Origin: Laceyella sediminis | GTDB lineage: Bacteria > Bacillota > Bacilli > Thermoactinomycetales > Thermoactinomycetaceae | Direction of reading: 5' to 3' | Length of the DNA stretch: 58,389 nucleotides | NCBI RefSeq assembly: GCF_003003125.1 | Contig: NZ_PVTZ01000018.1 | Coordinates: forward strand, 1-58,389 | Shown: positions 9,073 to 19,392 of the stretch, in pieces | Layout: each line of letters opens with the position of its first letter | How positions within the stretch are numbered: the first letter of the stretch is position 1 | Translations under genes and position numbers: made by a program | The notes under the pieces: model-generated | The model's input: the letters and a program-made list of their open reading frames with translations, nothing else | What the model was told of the DNA's origin: nothing | Database searches by the model: none

Positions 9073-9109
9073 AAAAAACGCTGTCAGGTAAACACCTGAC
9101 AGCGTTTTT
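9073..9109 (+). terminator. terminator of the APH-like gene
   Basis: AACGCTGTCAGGT-aaac-ACCTGACAGCGTT, a perfect 13-bp stem with A and T tracts on both sides, lies 18 bases after the stop codon. It could act in both directions. Confidence 0.9.
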
Positions 9110-9125
9110 GCATGCCCTCCAGCAT

Positions 9126-9150
9126 AAAAAAACCGCCGGCTTTGGCCGGC
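9126..9150 (-). terminator. terminator of the M23 peptidase gene
   Basis: GCCGGC-tttg-GCCGGC hairpin followed on the minus strand by seven T residues, just downstream of the stop codon at 9164. Confidence 0.85.
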
Positions 9151-9163
9151 AGTGTTAGCGAAT

Positions 9164-10195
9164 TTATGAGATATATGGTTTGGGGTTGACAGCCTGTCCG
9201 TTTTTATGCACTTCAAAGTGCAAGTGAGGTCCTGAGGAACGGCCGGCATTACCCACCGCCCCGATCACTTGGCCCCGGGCGACCCGTTGCCCCGTGCTCA
9301 CTTTCACTTGATAGCTGTACATGTGGGCGTATAACGTCTCCAATCCATTATTATGGCGCACAATGATATACCAGCCATATCCGCCCGCATCATATCGCAC
9401 CGACTTCACCACGCCGTCTTCTGCCGCATAAATCGGCGTGCCGATCGGCCGAGGAATATCTACACCAGCATGAATGTGGCTACCGCGGTTTTGCCCGTAG
9501 TTCCAGAAGGTCATGCCCCGTGAGGATGGATATCCCAAGACACCGCCCCCGACAAAGCTGAATTCTCCCATCAACTTCTGCTCTTGCTTTTCGAGTTCCT
9601 TCAACTCGGCTTTGTACTTGGACATCTCCTTCATCATTTTCTCGACGCGTTGCTTTGATTCTTTGAGAAGCTTTTCTTGCTCCTCCTTGGCTTTGACGAC
9701 TTTGGCTTTATCTTCTTCATATTTTTTCATCAAATCATTATAATGCTGAAAGTCGTTCATATCTTGATTGACGATGATGCGGATCAATTGGAATCGATTC
9801 AAAAAGTCGGCAAATGACTCCGCTGCCAACATGTGGGCTAAGTATTCGTTTTCGCCTTGCAAATAGAGGCGTTGCAATTTCTTGCGTAATTTCTGTTCAA
9901 CCGCCTTCTTCTCTTTTTCATTGGCGGCCAGGTTTTTGTTCAATGCATCTATTTGTTGCAGATAGGCTGAAAGCTTTTCATCTACTTTCGACACATCTTT
10001 TTTATGCTGTTCCAGTTTAGCTTCTACTTCCTTCAAACTCGCCTTCGTTTCCTTCGCTTCGTTTTTCACATCTTCCAGTTTCTTTTTCGTGTCTGACTGC
10101 GTGGGGGCCGCCAATGCTGGACTGCCGTGCATTCCCCAAGACGACACCACAAGCGCCAGAGTGATGAAACCGATAGGCAGGATTCTTCTCATCAT
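9164..10195 (-). CDS. secreted M23 peptidase with coiled coil (EnvC-like)
   Basis: A 343-residue cell-wall hydrolase or hydrolase activator. The signal peptide ends near residue 29 (ALAAP). Residues about 35-205 are charged heptad-type sequence forming coiled coils, as in EnvC and CwlO-like proteins. The C-terminal LytM/M23 domain has the zinc ligands in HIHAGVDIPR (H...D) and the HLHFEV motif, so it should be catalytically competent. The likely action is endopeptidase cleavage of peptidoglycan cross-bridges at the surface. AAGGAG precedes the ATG. Monocistronic, between its own terminator and a gene-poor gap. Confidence 0.92.
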   Translation of the reverse strand: MMRRILPIGFITLALVVSSWGMHGSPALAAPTQSDTKKKLEDVKNEAKETKASLKEVEAKLEQHKKDVSKVDEKLSAYLQQIDALNKNLAANEKEKKAVEQKLRKKLQRLYLQGENEYLAHMLAAESFADFLNRFQLIRIIVNQDMNDFQHYNDLMKKYEEDKAKVVKAKEEQEKLLKESKQRVEKMMKEMSKYKAELKELEKQEQKLMGEFSFVGGGVLGYPSSRGMTFWNYGQNRGSHIHAGVDIPRPIGTPIYAAEDGVVKSVRYDAGGYGWYIIVRHNNGLETLYAHMYSYQVKVSTGQRVARGQVIGAVGNAGRSSGPHLHFEVHKNGQAVNPKPYIS

Positions 10196-10392
10196 CTTCT
10201 CCTTCCGTCATGTGATTCTATTAGCATTTTAACAAAATGCGTAAGGGCCGTCTCATTCTTTCATTCGATACAAATTTCATTTTTATGACTTTGTATCATG
10301 GCAGGGCACTGATGACACCTGCTCAAATCCCTCTTGTCACAACGGTTGCCCGCTTCATTTGTCCATTTATTGAAATCACGAAAAAACGAGCC

Positions 10393-10429
10393 AAAAAAGC
10401 CCCCACCAGTCAACCGACTGCTAGAGGCT
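10393..10429 (-). terminator. terminator of the MFS transporter gene
   Basis: On the minus strand AGCCTC...GGGGCT encloses CAGTC-ggtt-GACTG and is followed by six T residues. It lies about 45 bp after the MFS stop codon. The rest of 10196-10472 shows no convincing gene. Confidence 0.75.
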
Positions 10430-10472
10430 AACTTTCAGAGGATGATTATGGCGCCATCTGTTTAAGTCCCAC

Positions 10473-11666
10473 TTATTGCCGAGCCAAAGCATTGAAGCAG
10501 GTCTTTTCTTTCTTACCGTGCAGCAAAAAGTAAAGGCCGGAAGAAGCCAAAACGACAACGCCTAGGATGATATATAGCGAGCGATAGCTGATCATGGGAA
10601 TGAAGAGTCCCAATAGATAAGGGCCAAATCCTAGCCCGGCATCAAGAAAGATAAAGAAGGTCGACGTTGCCAGCCCCATGCGTTCAGGAGGCGTCAACTT
10701 TACAGCGATCGCCTGAGTGCATGACTGCATATTCCCAAATCCAAGTCCTACCAGTGCACCCCCCAACAACAAAGTAAAACTGCTATGGGCTAAACCTAAA
10801 AGCAACATGCCAGTTGCAAAGAGAATAAAAGCCGGGTACATGACATAGTTGGCTCCTTTCACGTCCATTAACCGACCCGTAAATGGGCGTGAAATCAATA
10901 CAGCGATAGAATAGACAAGAAAGAAGAAACTAGCTGCACTAACTAGGTCCATTTCAATGGCATAGAAGTTAATAAACGAAAGAACACTGGAGTAACAAAA
11001 GGCAATGACTAGTGTAACCCATGATATGGGAACCGCCTTCGGTTCAATAAATTGAAAGGGTTTGAACTCTGTCATCTCAGCCTTTTTTGTGGCACTTTCT
11101 AATGCCGGGGCATGTACAAAAAATGCCGTGAGCAAACTGATGATGCCTAGAGCCAGGCAGAGACTAAAGATCATTTGCGCGCTTGCATGCTGATTCATAT
11201 ACAGTCCAATAAACGGCCCGATCGCTGTGGCCAATGTCGTGCTCATGCTGTAATAACCGACGCCTTCTCCTTTTCGCGTAGCGGGGATGATTTGAGCCAC
11301 AATCGTTCCGGTTGCCGTGCTTGCGATGCCTAATGCAATCCCATGCACGAAACGAGTGATAATAAGAAAGGTGATACCCAGATGGATGAAATATAACGAT
11401 ATCGTTAAAATATAGAGACCCAATCCAATAAACAACGTTCTTTTGTAGCCAATTGAATCAATTTTACGACCAATAAAAAGACGCCCAATTAGCGTCCCTA
11501 CAATAAAAATCCCTGTAACCAGACCGGCCTGGCTTGCAGTGGCATGATATTCATCTACCGCATAAACACCTATAATTACGACTAGCAAATAAAAAACCAG
11601 CGTCAGCAAAAAGTTGATGCTAGACACAATGATAAAATTATTTGTCCACAATTTCGCTTTGCTCAA
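10473..11666 (-). CDS. MFS transporter (probable drug efflux)
   Basis: A 397-residue major facilitator with 12 predicted spans. The loop 2-3 motif is GRLFIGRKIDSIGYKR, of the GxLaDrxGrkr type, which places it near the YfmO/Bcr-like drug:proton antiporters. It starts at TTG with GGGGAG six bases upstream, overlapping the end of the marR-type gene by 29 bp, so the two are translated from one message. The pairing with a MarR repressor suggests induction by the exported compound, which is unknown. Confidence 0.85.
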   Translation of the reverse strand: MSKAKLWTNNFIIVSSINFLLTLVFYLLVVIIGVYAVDEYHATASQAGLVTGIFIVGTLIGRLFIGRKIDSIGYKRTLFIGLGLYILTISLYFIHLGITFLIITRFVHGIALGIASTATGTIVAQIIPATRKGEGVGYYSMSTTLATAIGPFIGLYMNQHASAQMIFSLCLALGIISLLTAFFVHAPALESATKKAEMTEFKPFQFIEPKAVPISWVTLVIAFCYSSVLSFINFYAIEMDLVSAASFFFLVYSIAVLISRPFTGRLMDVKGANYVMYPAFILFATGMLLLGLAHSSFTLLLGGALVGLGFGNMQSCTQAIAVKLTPPERMGLATSTFFIFLDAGLGFGPYLLGLFIPMISYRSLYIILGVVVLASSGLYFLLHGKKEKTCFNALARQ

Positions 11667-12090
11667 TGTTGCTCCCCTCTCGTTTCATGATGTTCGCCTG
11701 CACTTTGGGCAATGTTTGAAACATAATTATTTGATCTTCTTTATCGATCCCTTCCATTACGCGATGTTCCAATTCCGTTATTTTTTTTCTGCATTCTTTG
11801 TAAATCTCTTCTCCTAATTCGGTTAACTGAATGATCTTTTCCCGCCTGTCTTTGCCTGGAATTTGCTTCACTATTTTCAGCTCTTCCAAACGTTGAACTC
11901 TCCTCGTAATGGTTGGCTTTTCAACTTGATATTGATTTGAAATATCTACAAGCGTCGATGGTCCATGGTTTTTTATATAAAAAATCACTTGCCATAAAGA
12001 ATAAGAAAGCTGATAAGTGCTCATTAATTCATTCAGCCTAGTGATAAGCGGCCGATACAGCCTTAAATATCGTTGAAAAAACCCCTCCAC
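11638..12090 (-). CDS. MarR-family transcriptional regulator
   Basis: A 150-residue winged-helix repressor of the MarR/DUF24-unrelated class. The sequence around STLVDISNQYQVEKPTITR is the recognition helix, followed by the wing near IPGKDRREK. It is the first gene of an operon with the MFS transporter. A perfect inverted repeat lies beside the -10 box of its own promoter (12136-12148), fitting autoregulation. Confidence 0.9.
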   Translation of the reverse strand: MEGFFQRYLRLYRPLITRLNELMSTYQLSYSLWQVIFYIKNHGPSTLVDISNQYQVEKPTITRRVQRLEELKIVKQIPGKDRREKIIQLTELGEEIYKECRKKITELEHRVMEGIDKEDQIIMFQTLPKVQANIMKREGSNIEQSEIVDK

Positions 12091-12135
12091 TGTTGGTGCT
12101 CCCTCCTATGGAGAAATGGTTAACATAGGAAACTA

Positions 12136-12148
12136 TTACCCAAGGTAA
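12136..12148. promoter_or_regulatory. probable MarR operator
   Basis: TTACC-CAA-GGTAA, a perfect 5-bp inverted repeat that touches the -10 box of the marR-MFS promoter at its first base and covers the presumed start point. Its position and symmetry fit a MarR dimer site. Confidence 0.6.
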
Positions 12149-12176
12149 CTATATGCCGTTTTGAAAAAAATGTCAA
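12148..12176 (-). promoter_or_regulatory. promoter of the marR-MFS operon
   Basis: Minus strand: -35 TTGACA (12171-12176), 17-bp spacer, -10 TATAGT (12148-12153). It is near consensus and sits 58 bp upstream of the marR start codon. Confidence 0.85.
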
Positions 12177-12200
12177 GCACCTCCCTTTAACGATCCATAT

Positions 12201-12245
12201 AAAAGAGAAGGCCTTCCACCAGTTTTACACTGATGAAAGACCTTC
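12201..12245 (-). terminator. terminator of groES-groEL
   Basis: On the minus strand AAGGTCTTTCATCAGT pairs imperfectly with ACTGGTGGAAGGCCTT around gtaaa, followed by CTCTTTTAT. It is the first strong hairpin after groEL. Confidence 0.7.
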
Positions 12246-12351
12246 ATTGTTGGGGTGGTTATTGTGAATAAAGTGATCATTGTTTGCTGATGATGAGCAA
12301 CATGAACCTTTATTCTACTATCCCCCATGCCGAAAGGCTTTATGATGCTTA

Positions 12352-14025
<1,674 letters not shown>

Positions 14026-14056
14026 TTATGTTAAAGCAACGCTCAGATGTCCTTCA

Positions 14057-14341
14057 TTACTCCACAACAGCGAGAATGTCGCTTTCACGAAGGATGAGAT
14101 ATTCTTTCTCACCATACTTCACTTCGGTGCCGGCATATTTGGAGAAGATGACGAGGTCGCCTTCTTTAACCTCCAATGCGATGCGGTTCCCTTTCTCATC
14201 CACGCGGCCTGCGCCTACTGCCACGATCCGCCCTTCTTGTGGCTTTTCTTTGGCGGTTTCTGGCAATACGATTCCGCTAGCGGTTTTTTCTTCTTTCTCA
14301 ACTGCTTCTAAAACGACACGATCACCCAATGGTTTGATCAT
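14057..14341 (-). CDS. groES: co-chaperonin GroES (Hsp10)
   Basis: A 94-residue GroES. It opens with the conserved [12 protein letters not shown], has the mobile GroEL-binding loop around [19 protein letters not shown], and ends near [15 protein letters not shown] precedes the start. It is the first gene of the groESL operon, under CIRCE. Confidence 0.99.
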   Translation of the reverse strand: MIKPLGDRVVLEAVEKEEKTASGIVLPETAKEKPQEGRIVAVGAGRVDEKGNRIALEVKEGDLVIFSKYAGTEVKYGEKEYLILRESDILAVVE

Positions 14342-14389
14342 CGTAATAACCCTCCTTCGTATGAGGTGGTATGAAATAGTTTCATGTTG

Positions 14390-14416
14390 TTAGCACTCGA
14401 CCTCGATGAGTGCTAA
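14390..14416. promoter_or_regulatory. CIRCE operator (HrcA site)
   Basis: TTAGCACTC-N9-GAGTGCTAA, an exact match to the CIRCE element. It lies just downstream of the groESL promoter, so the heat-shock repressor HrcA should control groES-groEL. Confidence 0.98.
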
Positions 14417-14421
14417 CATCA

Positions 14422-14449
14422 ATTATAATGATATTCATCTCGATTTCAT
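14422..14449 (-). promoter_or_regulatory. groESL promoter
   Basis: The minus-strand -10 is TATAAT at 14422-14427, six bases upstream of CIRCE. The best -35 at normal spacing is only ATGAAA-like (16 bp), so the -35 assignment is weak. Confidence 0.6.
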
Positions 14450-14579
14450 TTTTCAAGTATCCACCACAAAAAAAATCAAATAAATATTGTTCCTTCCTCA
14501 CGCATATCAAGCGCTGGCCGGGTCTGGTATCCCCCTCATTATTCGCCGAGTTGCCTGCTTGCCGCATGGTGACCCTAAT

Positions 14580-14632
14580 ATAAAACACTGGCCGCCCATC
14601 CTCTCCATATAGGCAACCGGTGTTTGCCGCTT
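14580..14632 (-). terminator. possible terminator of the 115-aa membrane protein gene
   Basis: On the minus strand CACCGG..GCC can pair with GGC..CCAGTG ahead of TTTTATATT, directly after the stop codon at 14636. The stem is interrupted, so confidence is modest. Confidence 0.4.
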
Positions 14633-14635
14633 CCC

Positions 14636-14983
14636 TCACTCTTGTCCGCGCTCCGGCGGCTCAAAATGATCGTCGAACGCGTTTTGATCCGTCAAATCGC
14701 CCATGTCCGCCATCTCTGGCGCCATATGATTCGGCTGCCTTGTTGCGGACGGCTGGGCCTCTGATTTTGACTTCCGCTTCATGAACTTCGTTAAGTCAAT
14801 GTACTGTCCCATCTGCGTTTTGGTTTGCGACGCCAAATTAGACATGGTGACGGCCATCCCCTGTCCCTGCGCTCTGTTCCACAGCCTGCGGAGGGAAGGT
14901 GCCAACAACCACGCCAGCGCGCCGATCACCACCAACCACAGCAAAGCACAACTAGAGCTACGGTCTCTTCTCCAATAGTCCAT
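14636..14983 (-). CDS. small single-span membrane protein, unknown function
   Basis: This 115-residue protein is not a family I recognise. A short charged N-terminus (MDYWRRDR) precedes one hydrophobic span, about residues 11-27 (CALLWLVVIGALAWLLA). A basic, probably amphipathic stretch follows, then an acidic, proline-rich tail. The start is set by GGAGGT seven bases upstream of the ATG at 14983; an upstream in-frame ATG at 15016 has no such site. It sits where some relatives carry tat or YdiK-like genes. It lacks the FG/FGP hinge of TatA, so TatA identity is not supported. Confidence 0.65.
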   Translation of the reverse strand: MDYWRRDRSSSCALLWLVVIGALAWLLAPSLRRLWNRAQGQGMAVTMSNLASQTKTQMGQYIDLTKFMKRKSKSEAQPSATRQPNHMAPEMADMGDLTDQNAFDDHFEPPERGQE

Positions 14984-15049
14984 GCTCTTACCTCCAACAT
15001 GAGAAATCTTTCTCATGGTGAAGTGTGCCCCAACCGATGAAGGTTATGT

Positions 15050-15105
15050 AAAAAAAACGCCGTTTGAGCGGGCCACTTTAGGTAGCCCGCCAACAATGGC
15101 GTTTT
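15050..15105 (-). terminator. terminator of rex-tatC region
   Basis: AACGCC/GGCGTT outer and GCGGGC/GCCCGC inner stems, followed on the minus strand by eight T residues. It directly follows the tatC stop codon. Confidence 0.88.
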
Positions 15106-15847
15106 ACACAGCGTTATCGTCCGCCTCTTCCCGCTCCATCTTTCTCACCAAGCCAGCTGATAGCCAAATCCCCACCTCATACAAAACGATCAAGGGGATG
15201 GCCACAAGGATGTTGCTTAAAAAATCGGGCGGCGTGATCACCGCTGCGATCACCACCATGATGAAATAAGCGTATCTTCTCATCTTAGCCAACAACTGCG
15301 GCGTGATGATCCGGATGCGGGTCAAAAACAGAATGATGATCGGCAGTTCGAAAAAGATACCCAGCGGCAAAATCACCCCAAATAGAAAATTGAAGGTTTC
15401 TTTGGCCGCCAAGAGTGTGCCGAGTCCCATCAGCTGGTTAATGTTCTTCAGAAAATCAATCAAATAAGGGATGATGACAAAATAACCAAATGCGATGCCA
15501 AGCAGGAACAACCCGACCGACACGGGGATGTACAACAAAGCTGCCCGCTGTTCGCGGGGGTTCAGGCCCGGTTGGACGAATCTCCATGCATGGTACATGA
15601 GAAAAGGCAACGTCACGATGAACGCCATGATGAAGGAAATATTCATATAGATTCTCATGCCGTCTTGTAGTCCCATCGTGTTAATGGCCTGTTTTGGGAA
15701 CAAGTCGCTCACTATGTAGCGGAAAATCGGCATGGAATAAAACAGGCTGATCACCAGCGCTATCACAAAAAACACCAAACACCATATGATCCTGCGCCGC
15801 AACTCCCCCAAATGATCAGACAGCGGCTGCAACTCGTCATTCTTCAT
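15104..15847 (-). CDS. tatC: Sec-independent translocase protein TatC
   Basis: A 247-residue TatC, the twin-arginine signal receptor of the Tat export channel in the membrane. It has six predicted spans. The N-terminal cytoplasmic LSDHLGELRRRI contains the conserved HL.ELR motif that binds the signal peptide. FxxP-type periplasmic loops and the GxFFELP-like motif (GIFFELPIIILFL) are present. No tatA/tatB gene is adjacent in this window, so the partner must be elsewhere. It lies between rex and the small membrane protein gene. Confidence 0.96.
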   Translation of the reverse strand: MKNDELQPLSDHLGELRRRIIWCLVFFVIALVISLFYSMPIFRYIVSDLFPKQAINTMGLQDGMRIYMNISFIMAFIVTLPFLMYHAWRFVQPGLNPREQRAALLYIPVSVGLFLLGIAFGYFVIIPYLIDFLKNINQLMGLGTLLAAKETFNFLFGVILPLGIFFELPIIILFLTRIRIITPQLLAKMRRYAYFIMVVIAAVITPPDFLSNILVAIPLIVLYEVGIWLSAGLVRKMEREEADDNAV

Positions 15848-15880
15848 TTCAAGACGACTCCCTTGACATTAAATTACGGG

Positions 15881-16546
15881 TTACTCCTTTTCATCAGACA
15901 CCTCAACGTTCTCGTCATCCGGAAAGTTTTTCAGGAAATAAATCAAGGTTTGCAACTCAATCGTCAAATCGATATTGTGAATCCGGACAGTGGGCGGGGC
16001 CGTCAACCGAGCCGGCGTAAAGTTGAGAATGCCGCGAATGCCCGCTTCAAACAAGAAGTCCGCCGTCGCTTGGGCCACATTGACGGGTACCGTCAAAATC
16101 GCCACTTCCACATGATGCAAGGCGATCACTTCTTTGAGCCGATCCATCGAGTAGACGGGGATGCCATCGATGTCTGTACCCACTTTGCGCGGGTCCTGAT
16201 CAAACCCGGCCACAAGTTTGGTATTGTGACTACGGTAAAAATTATACCGCAACAAGGCCGTCCCCAGGTTGCCCACGCCGATCAAAACAACGTTGGTCAC
16301 CTCGTCCTGCTTCAGAAAGTCGCGCAAAAACTGGAGCAAATAAGTCACATTATAGCCATATCCTTTTTTCCCTAGTTCACCAAGATATGAAAAGTCGCGG
16401 CGAATCGTCGCTGGATCGATCTGTAGCGCATCACTCAAATCGGATGAAGAGACGCGCTGCTTACCGATCGCGTGTAATTTCTCCAAGTAACGGTAATACA
16501 AAGGCAAACGTTTGGCTGTCACCTGAGGGATCTTTTGTTCAGCCAT
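15881..16546 (-). CDS. rex: redox-sensing transcriptional repressor Rex
   Basis: A 221-residue Rex, which senses the NADH/NAD ratio and represses fermentative and respiratory genes when NADH is low. The N-terminal winged helix ([22 protein letters not shown]) is followed by the YGYNV segment and a Rossmann domain with GVGNLGTAL. The ATG at 16546 has GGGGA upstream; a longer upstream extension to 16618 has no homology to Rex N-termini. A likely Rex site lies 24 bp upstream. Confidence 0.96.
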   Translation of the reverse strand: MAEQKIPQVTAKRLPLYYRYLEKLHAIGKQRVSSSDLSDALQIDPATIRRDFSYLGELGKKGYGYNVTYLLQFLRDFLKQDEVTNVVLIGVGNLGTALLRYNFYRSHNTKLVAGFDQDPRKVGTDIDGIPVYSMDRLKEVIALHHVEVAILTVPVNVAQATADFLFEAGIRGILNFTPARLTAPPTVRIHNIDLTIELQTLIYFLKNFPDDENVEVSDEKE

Positions 16547-16569
16547 GTTGTTTCCCCACACCTCCAGAT

Positions 16570-16587
16570 TTGTGAATTTCCGAACAA
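16570..16587. promoter_or_regulatory. possible Rex operator upstream of rex
   Basis: TTGTGAATTTCCGAACAA compared with the Rex consensus TTGTGAA-N4-TTCACAA: the left half is perfect and the right half has two mismatches. The position fits autoregulation. Confidence 0.5.
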
Positions 16588-16685
16588 GAAATGTGCATGT
16601 CCAATATAACACAATCACTCATGGCATACATGGGCCCCGTTTATTCATTTTCGCCATTTTGGCGGGGCTTTCCATCCACAACGGA

Positions 16686-17261
16686 TCAGGCCCGCGCAAA
16701 TGACATCCCCCTCCCGGAACTGATCAGCAGGTGCAATGGTTGATCATGAGGTTCAGGATAAACGGTTGGCACAATCTGCTCTTCAAAAGCGACACCGATG
16801 CGCCAAGCCTTGGCTTGCCGCTCGAACAACCGATCATAATAACCCCCTCCATAACCCAGCCGATACCCGGCGAGATCAAAGGCGACTCCAGGCACAATCA
16901 CCGCTTCCAGCCTTGTGTCTGCTACCTGCCGTTCCAAAATTGCCGGCGGCTCAAAAATGCCGTAAGCCCCTGCTACACACTCCTGCAAACTGCTGACTTC
17001 ATACCAACTCATCCGGCGGGTTTCCCTGATCACTTTCGGCAAGGCCACTCGTTTGCCTTGCTGAAGCGCGGTTTCCATCGCCATCTGCACATCCACTTCA
17101 TTTCGAAATGGCATGTAAAAACCAATCATGGTAGACTGTTGAAACACGGGATGATCGATCAAACGCTGGCAGATGCGTTCTGAACTTTCTTTCATATATT
17201 CGGGAGCAAGCTGGTTCCTGCGCTCCAGTTGTCGCTTGCGCAACGTTTCTTTGTTGGACAT
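16686..17261 (-). CDS. 5-formyltetrahydrofolate cyclo-ligase
   Basis: A 191-residue enzyme that converts 5-formyl-THF to 5,10-methenyl-THF with ATP, salvaging a stable folate storage form. Family features are MIGFYMPFRNEVDV (substrate pocket), the basic N-terminal K-R-Q/R segment and the C-terminal nucleotide loop YRLGYGGGYYDRL. The start MSNKETLRK at 17261 is chosen for its length relative to the family and the GAAGGATGAAG upstream. It ends 140 bp upstream of rex, in the same direction. Confidence 0.92.
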   Translation of the reverse strand: MSNKETLRKRQLERRNQLAPEYMKESSERICQRLIDHPVFQQSTMIGFYMPFRNEVDVQMAMETALQQGKRVALPKVIRETRRMSWYEVSSLQECVAGAYGIFEPPAILERQVADTRLEAVIVPGVAFDLAGYRLGYGGGYYDRLFERQAKAWRIGVAFEEQIVPTVYPEPHDQPLHLLISSGRGMSFARA

Positions 17262-17418
17262 GAGAGCTTCATCCTTCAATTTTATGTTAATCCTCATTAT
17301 TTTACCAGAAAACATTTTTTCTTGTTATCTGACGCTCCCACTTCCGCCAGCGAGCTCGTTTGCTCTCGTTCCGCGTCTTTATTACACTGGGAAGTGAATG
17401 AATGAACGAGGTGACATC

Positions 17419-19338
17419 ATGCTATTGCAAGCAAAACATATTCATAAATCTTACGGCGGAACCACGGTGCTCGAGGATGTCCACATACAGGTGAACGAGC
17501 ATGAACGGATTGGGCTGATCGGACCCAACGGCGCGGGCAAATCCACTTTGCTCAAAATCATCATCGGTGAAACCGCCCCCGATCACGGGGAAATCCAGGT
17601 GTCCAAAAAAACGCGCTTGGGCTATCTTGCGCAAAACACCGGCTTCTCCTCAGAGGAAACCATCTGGAACGAGCTTTTATCCGTCTTTGCCGATCTGTTG
17701 GATCTGGAGAAGCAAATGCGCGCCCTCGAACACGAAATGGGCCTAGAACAGGTTTACTCCGACGCTGGCCTTTACCAAAAAATCACCGAACGTTACACCA
17801 AATTACAAGAAACCTTTGAAGAGAAAGGCGGTTATGCGTTTGAAGCCCGCATTCGTGGAGCCTTGCACGGATTGGGATTGGGTGATTTCGATTGGAAGCG
17901 AACTCAGGTCAATGAACTGAGCGGAGGGCAAAAAACCCGCTTGGCTCTGGCTAAAATGTTGTTGGAAGAACCAGATCTGTTGATTTTGGACGAGCCGACC
18001 AACTACCTGGATATGCAGGCAGTCACTTGGCTGGAACAAACATTGAGCAACTATAGCGGTTCGCTCCTCATCGTCTCACACGACCGGTATTTCCTCGACC
18101 GGTTGGTCACTGTGATCTATGAGCTGGAACATCACCACCTCACCCGCTATGTCGGCAATTACACCAAGTACGTACAATTAAAAGAGGAAAAACGGTTGCA
18201 AGATCTCAAACGGTATGAAAGTCAACAAGCCGAGATTAAAAAGATGGAGGAGTTTATCCAAAAGAATATCGCCCGCGCCTCCACCACCAAGCGGGCGCAA
18301 AGCCGACGCAAAGCGTTGGAAAAGATCGAACGGCTCGAGCGACCCGCAGACCAGCGCCGAGAAGCAGCCATCCGCTTTGAAACCGCCGTGACAAGCGGCA
18401 AGGAAGTCCTAGCGGCCACCGATTTGGCCATCGGCTACGACCAACCGCTAATGAGCGGGCTTTCTTTCCAGATCGAGCGCGGTGAGCACATCGCCTTGCT
18501 CGGACCCAACGGAATGGGCAAATCCACCCTCTTGAAAACGATCGCAGGCAAGCTTCAACCCCTTGCGGGCAACCTGAAATGGGGCGTACAAGTGGAGTTG
18601 GATTATTATGATCAGGAACAGAAAGAGTTGCACCCCGACAAGCAAGTAATTGACGAGCTGTGGGATGATTACCCCAACTTGGATCAGACCACCATCCGCT
18701 CTTATCTAGGGCAATTTCTGTTCAGCGGTGATGATGTGTTTAAACCAGTGGGCGCGTTAAGCGGCGGCGAAAAAGCCCGTCTTTCCCTATGCAAACGCCT
18801 TTTAAACCAAGCCAATTTCCTGCTGATGGACGAGCCGACCAACCACTTGGACATGGTAAGCAAAGAACGGTTAGAAGAAGCGTTGGAAGATTATCCGGGC
18901 ACCCTGTTGTTCGTCTCCCACGACCGGTACTTCATCAATCGCCTAGCGACGAGGATCTGGGAATTGACCCCAGACGGGATGAAAGATTATGTGGGAGACT
19001 ATGAACGCTATCTTGAAAAAAAGGCGTTAGAAGCATTAGAGAAAAAAGAACAGCCTGCCACCAAAGCGGATGACGATGCAAAGGCCAAACAAGCGGAGGC
19101 TTACCGCCAACGCGAGAAAGAAGAAAAACGCCAACGGAAGAAACGGCAACAAATGATCGACCAGTTGGAGAAAGAGATCGCACAACTGGAAAACAGAATC
19201 GCCGCCATTCACAACGAGCTGTGCAAGCCGGAAGTGTTCAGCGATCCGGAGCAGAGCGCCTCTTTACAAAATGAATTGCGTTCGCTGGAAGCGGACTTGG
19301 AACAAAAGACCGATGAATGGGCGGAATGGGCGGAGTAA
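17419..19338 (+). CDS. ABC-F family ATPase (YdiF-like)
   Basis: A 639-residue soluble protein with two ABC domains. Walker A motifs are GPNGAGKST and GPNGMGKST, the signatures are LSGGQKTR and LSGGEKAR, and Walker B motifs LILDEPTNYLD and LLMDEPTNHLD each lead into the switch SHDRYF. The ABC-F linker between them is rich in Lys/Arg, and a charged C-terminal coiled coil (about 545-639) completes the YdiF/Uup-like plan. Such proteins act at the ribosome to relieve stalling or give antibiotic protection; there are no membrane domains. GAGGTG supports the ATG at 17419. It is divergent from the cyclo-ligase and rex, as ydiF is near rex in B. subtilis. Confidence 0.93.
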   Translation: MLLQAKHIHKSYGGTTVLEDVHIQVNEHERIGLIGPNGAGKSTLLKIIIGETAPDHGEIQVSKKTRLGYLAQNTGFSSEETIWNELLSVFADLLDLEKQMRALEHEMGLEQVYSDAGLYQKITERYTKLQETFEEKGGYAFEARIRGALHGLGLGDFDWKRTQVNELSGGQKTRLALAKMLLEEPDLLILDEPTNYLDMQAVTWLEQTLSNYSGSLLIVSHDRYFLDRLVTVIYELEHHHLTRYVGNYTKYVQLKEEKRLQDLKRYESQQAEIKKMEEFIQKNIARASTTKRAQSRRKALEKIERLERPADQRREAAIRFETAVTSGKEVLAATDLAIGYDQPLMSGLSFQIERGEHIALLGPNGMGKSTLLKTIAGKLQPLAGNLKWGVQVELDYYDQEQKELHPDKQVIDELWDDYPNLDQTTIRSYLGQFLFSGDDVFKPVGALSGGEKARLSLCKRLLNQANFLLMDEPTNHLDMVSKERLEEALEDYPGTLLFVSHDRYFINRLATRIWELTPDGMKDYVGDYERYLEKKALEALEKKEQPATKADDDAKAKQAEAYRQREKEEKRQRKKRQQMIDQLEKEIAQLENRIAAIHNELCKPEVFSDPEQSASLQNELRSLEADLEQKTDEWAEWAE

Positions 19339-19392
19339 TCGCCAATTCCCGATTGATAGGAGCGGGTGTCAAAGTGACATCCGCTCCATTGT

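Noticed and set aside
10237-10431. A 64-codon plus-strand frame in the gap after the M23 peptidase
   Set aside because: No Shine-Dalgarno, no recognisable domain, and it contains the MFS terminator.
14382-14639. An 85-codon minus-strand frame upstream of groES
   Set aside because: It spans the CIRCE element and the groESL promoter and has no ribosome binding site.
14636-14983. The single-span protein beside tatC called as TatA
   Set aside because: It lacks the FG hinge and the conserved amphipathic helix sequence of TatA/B, so it was left as unknown.
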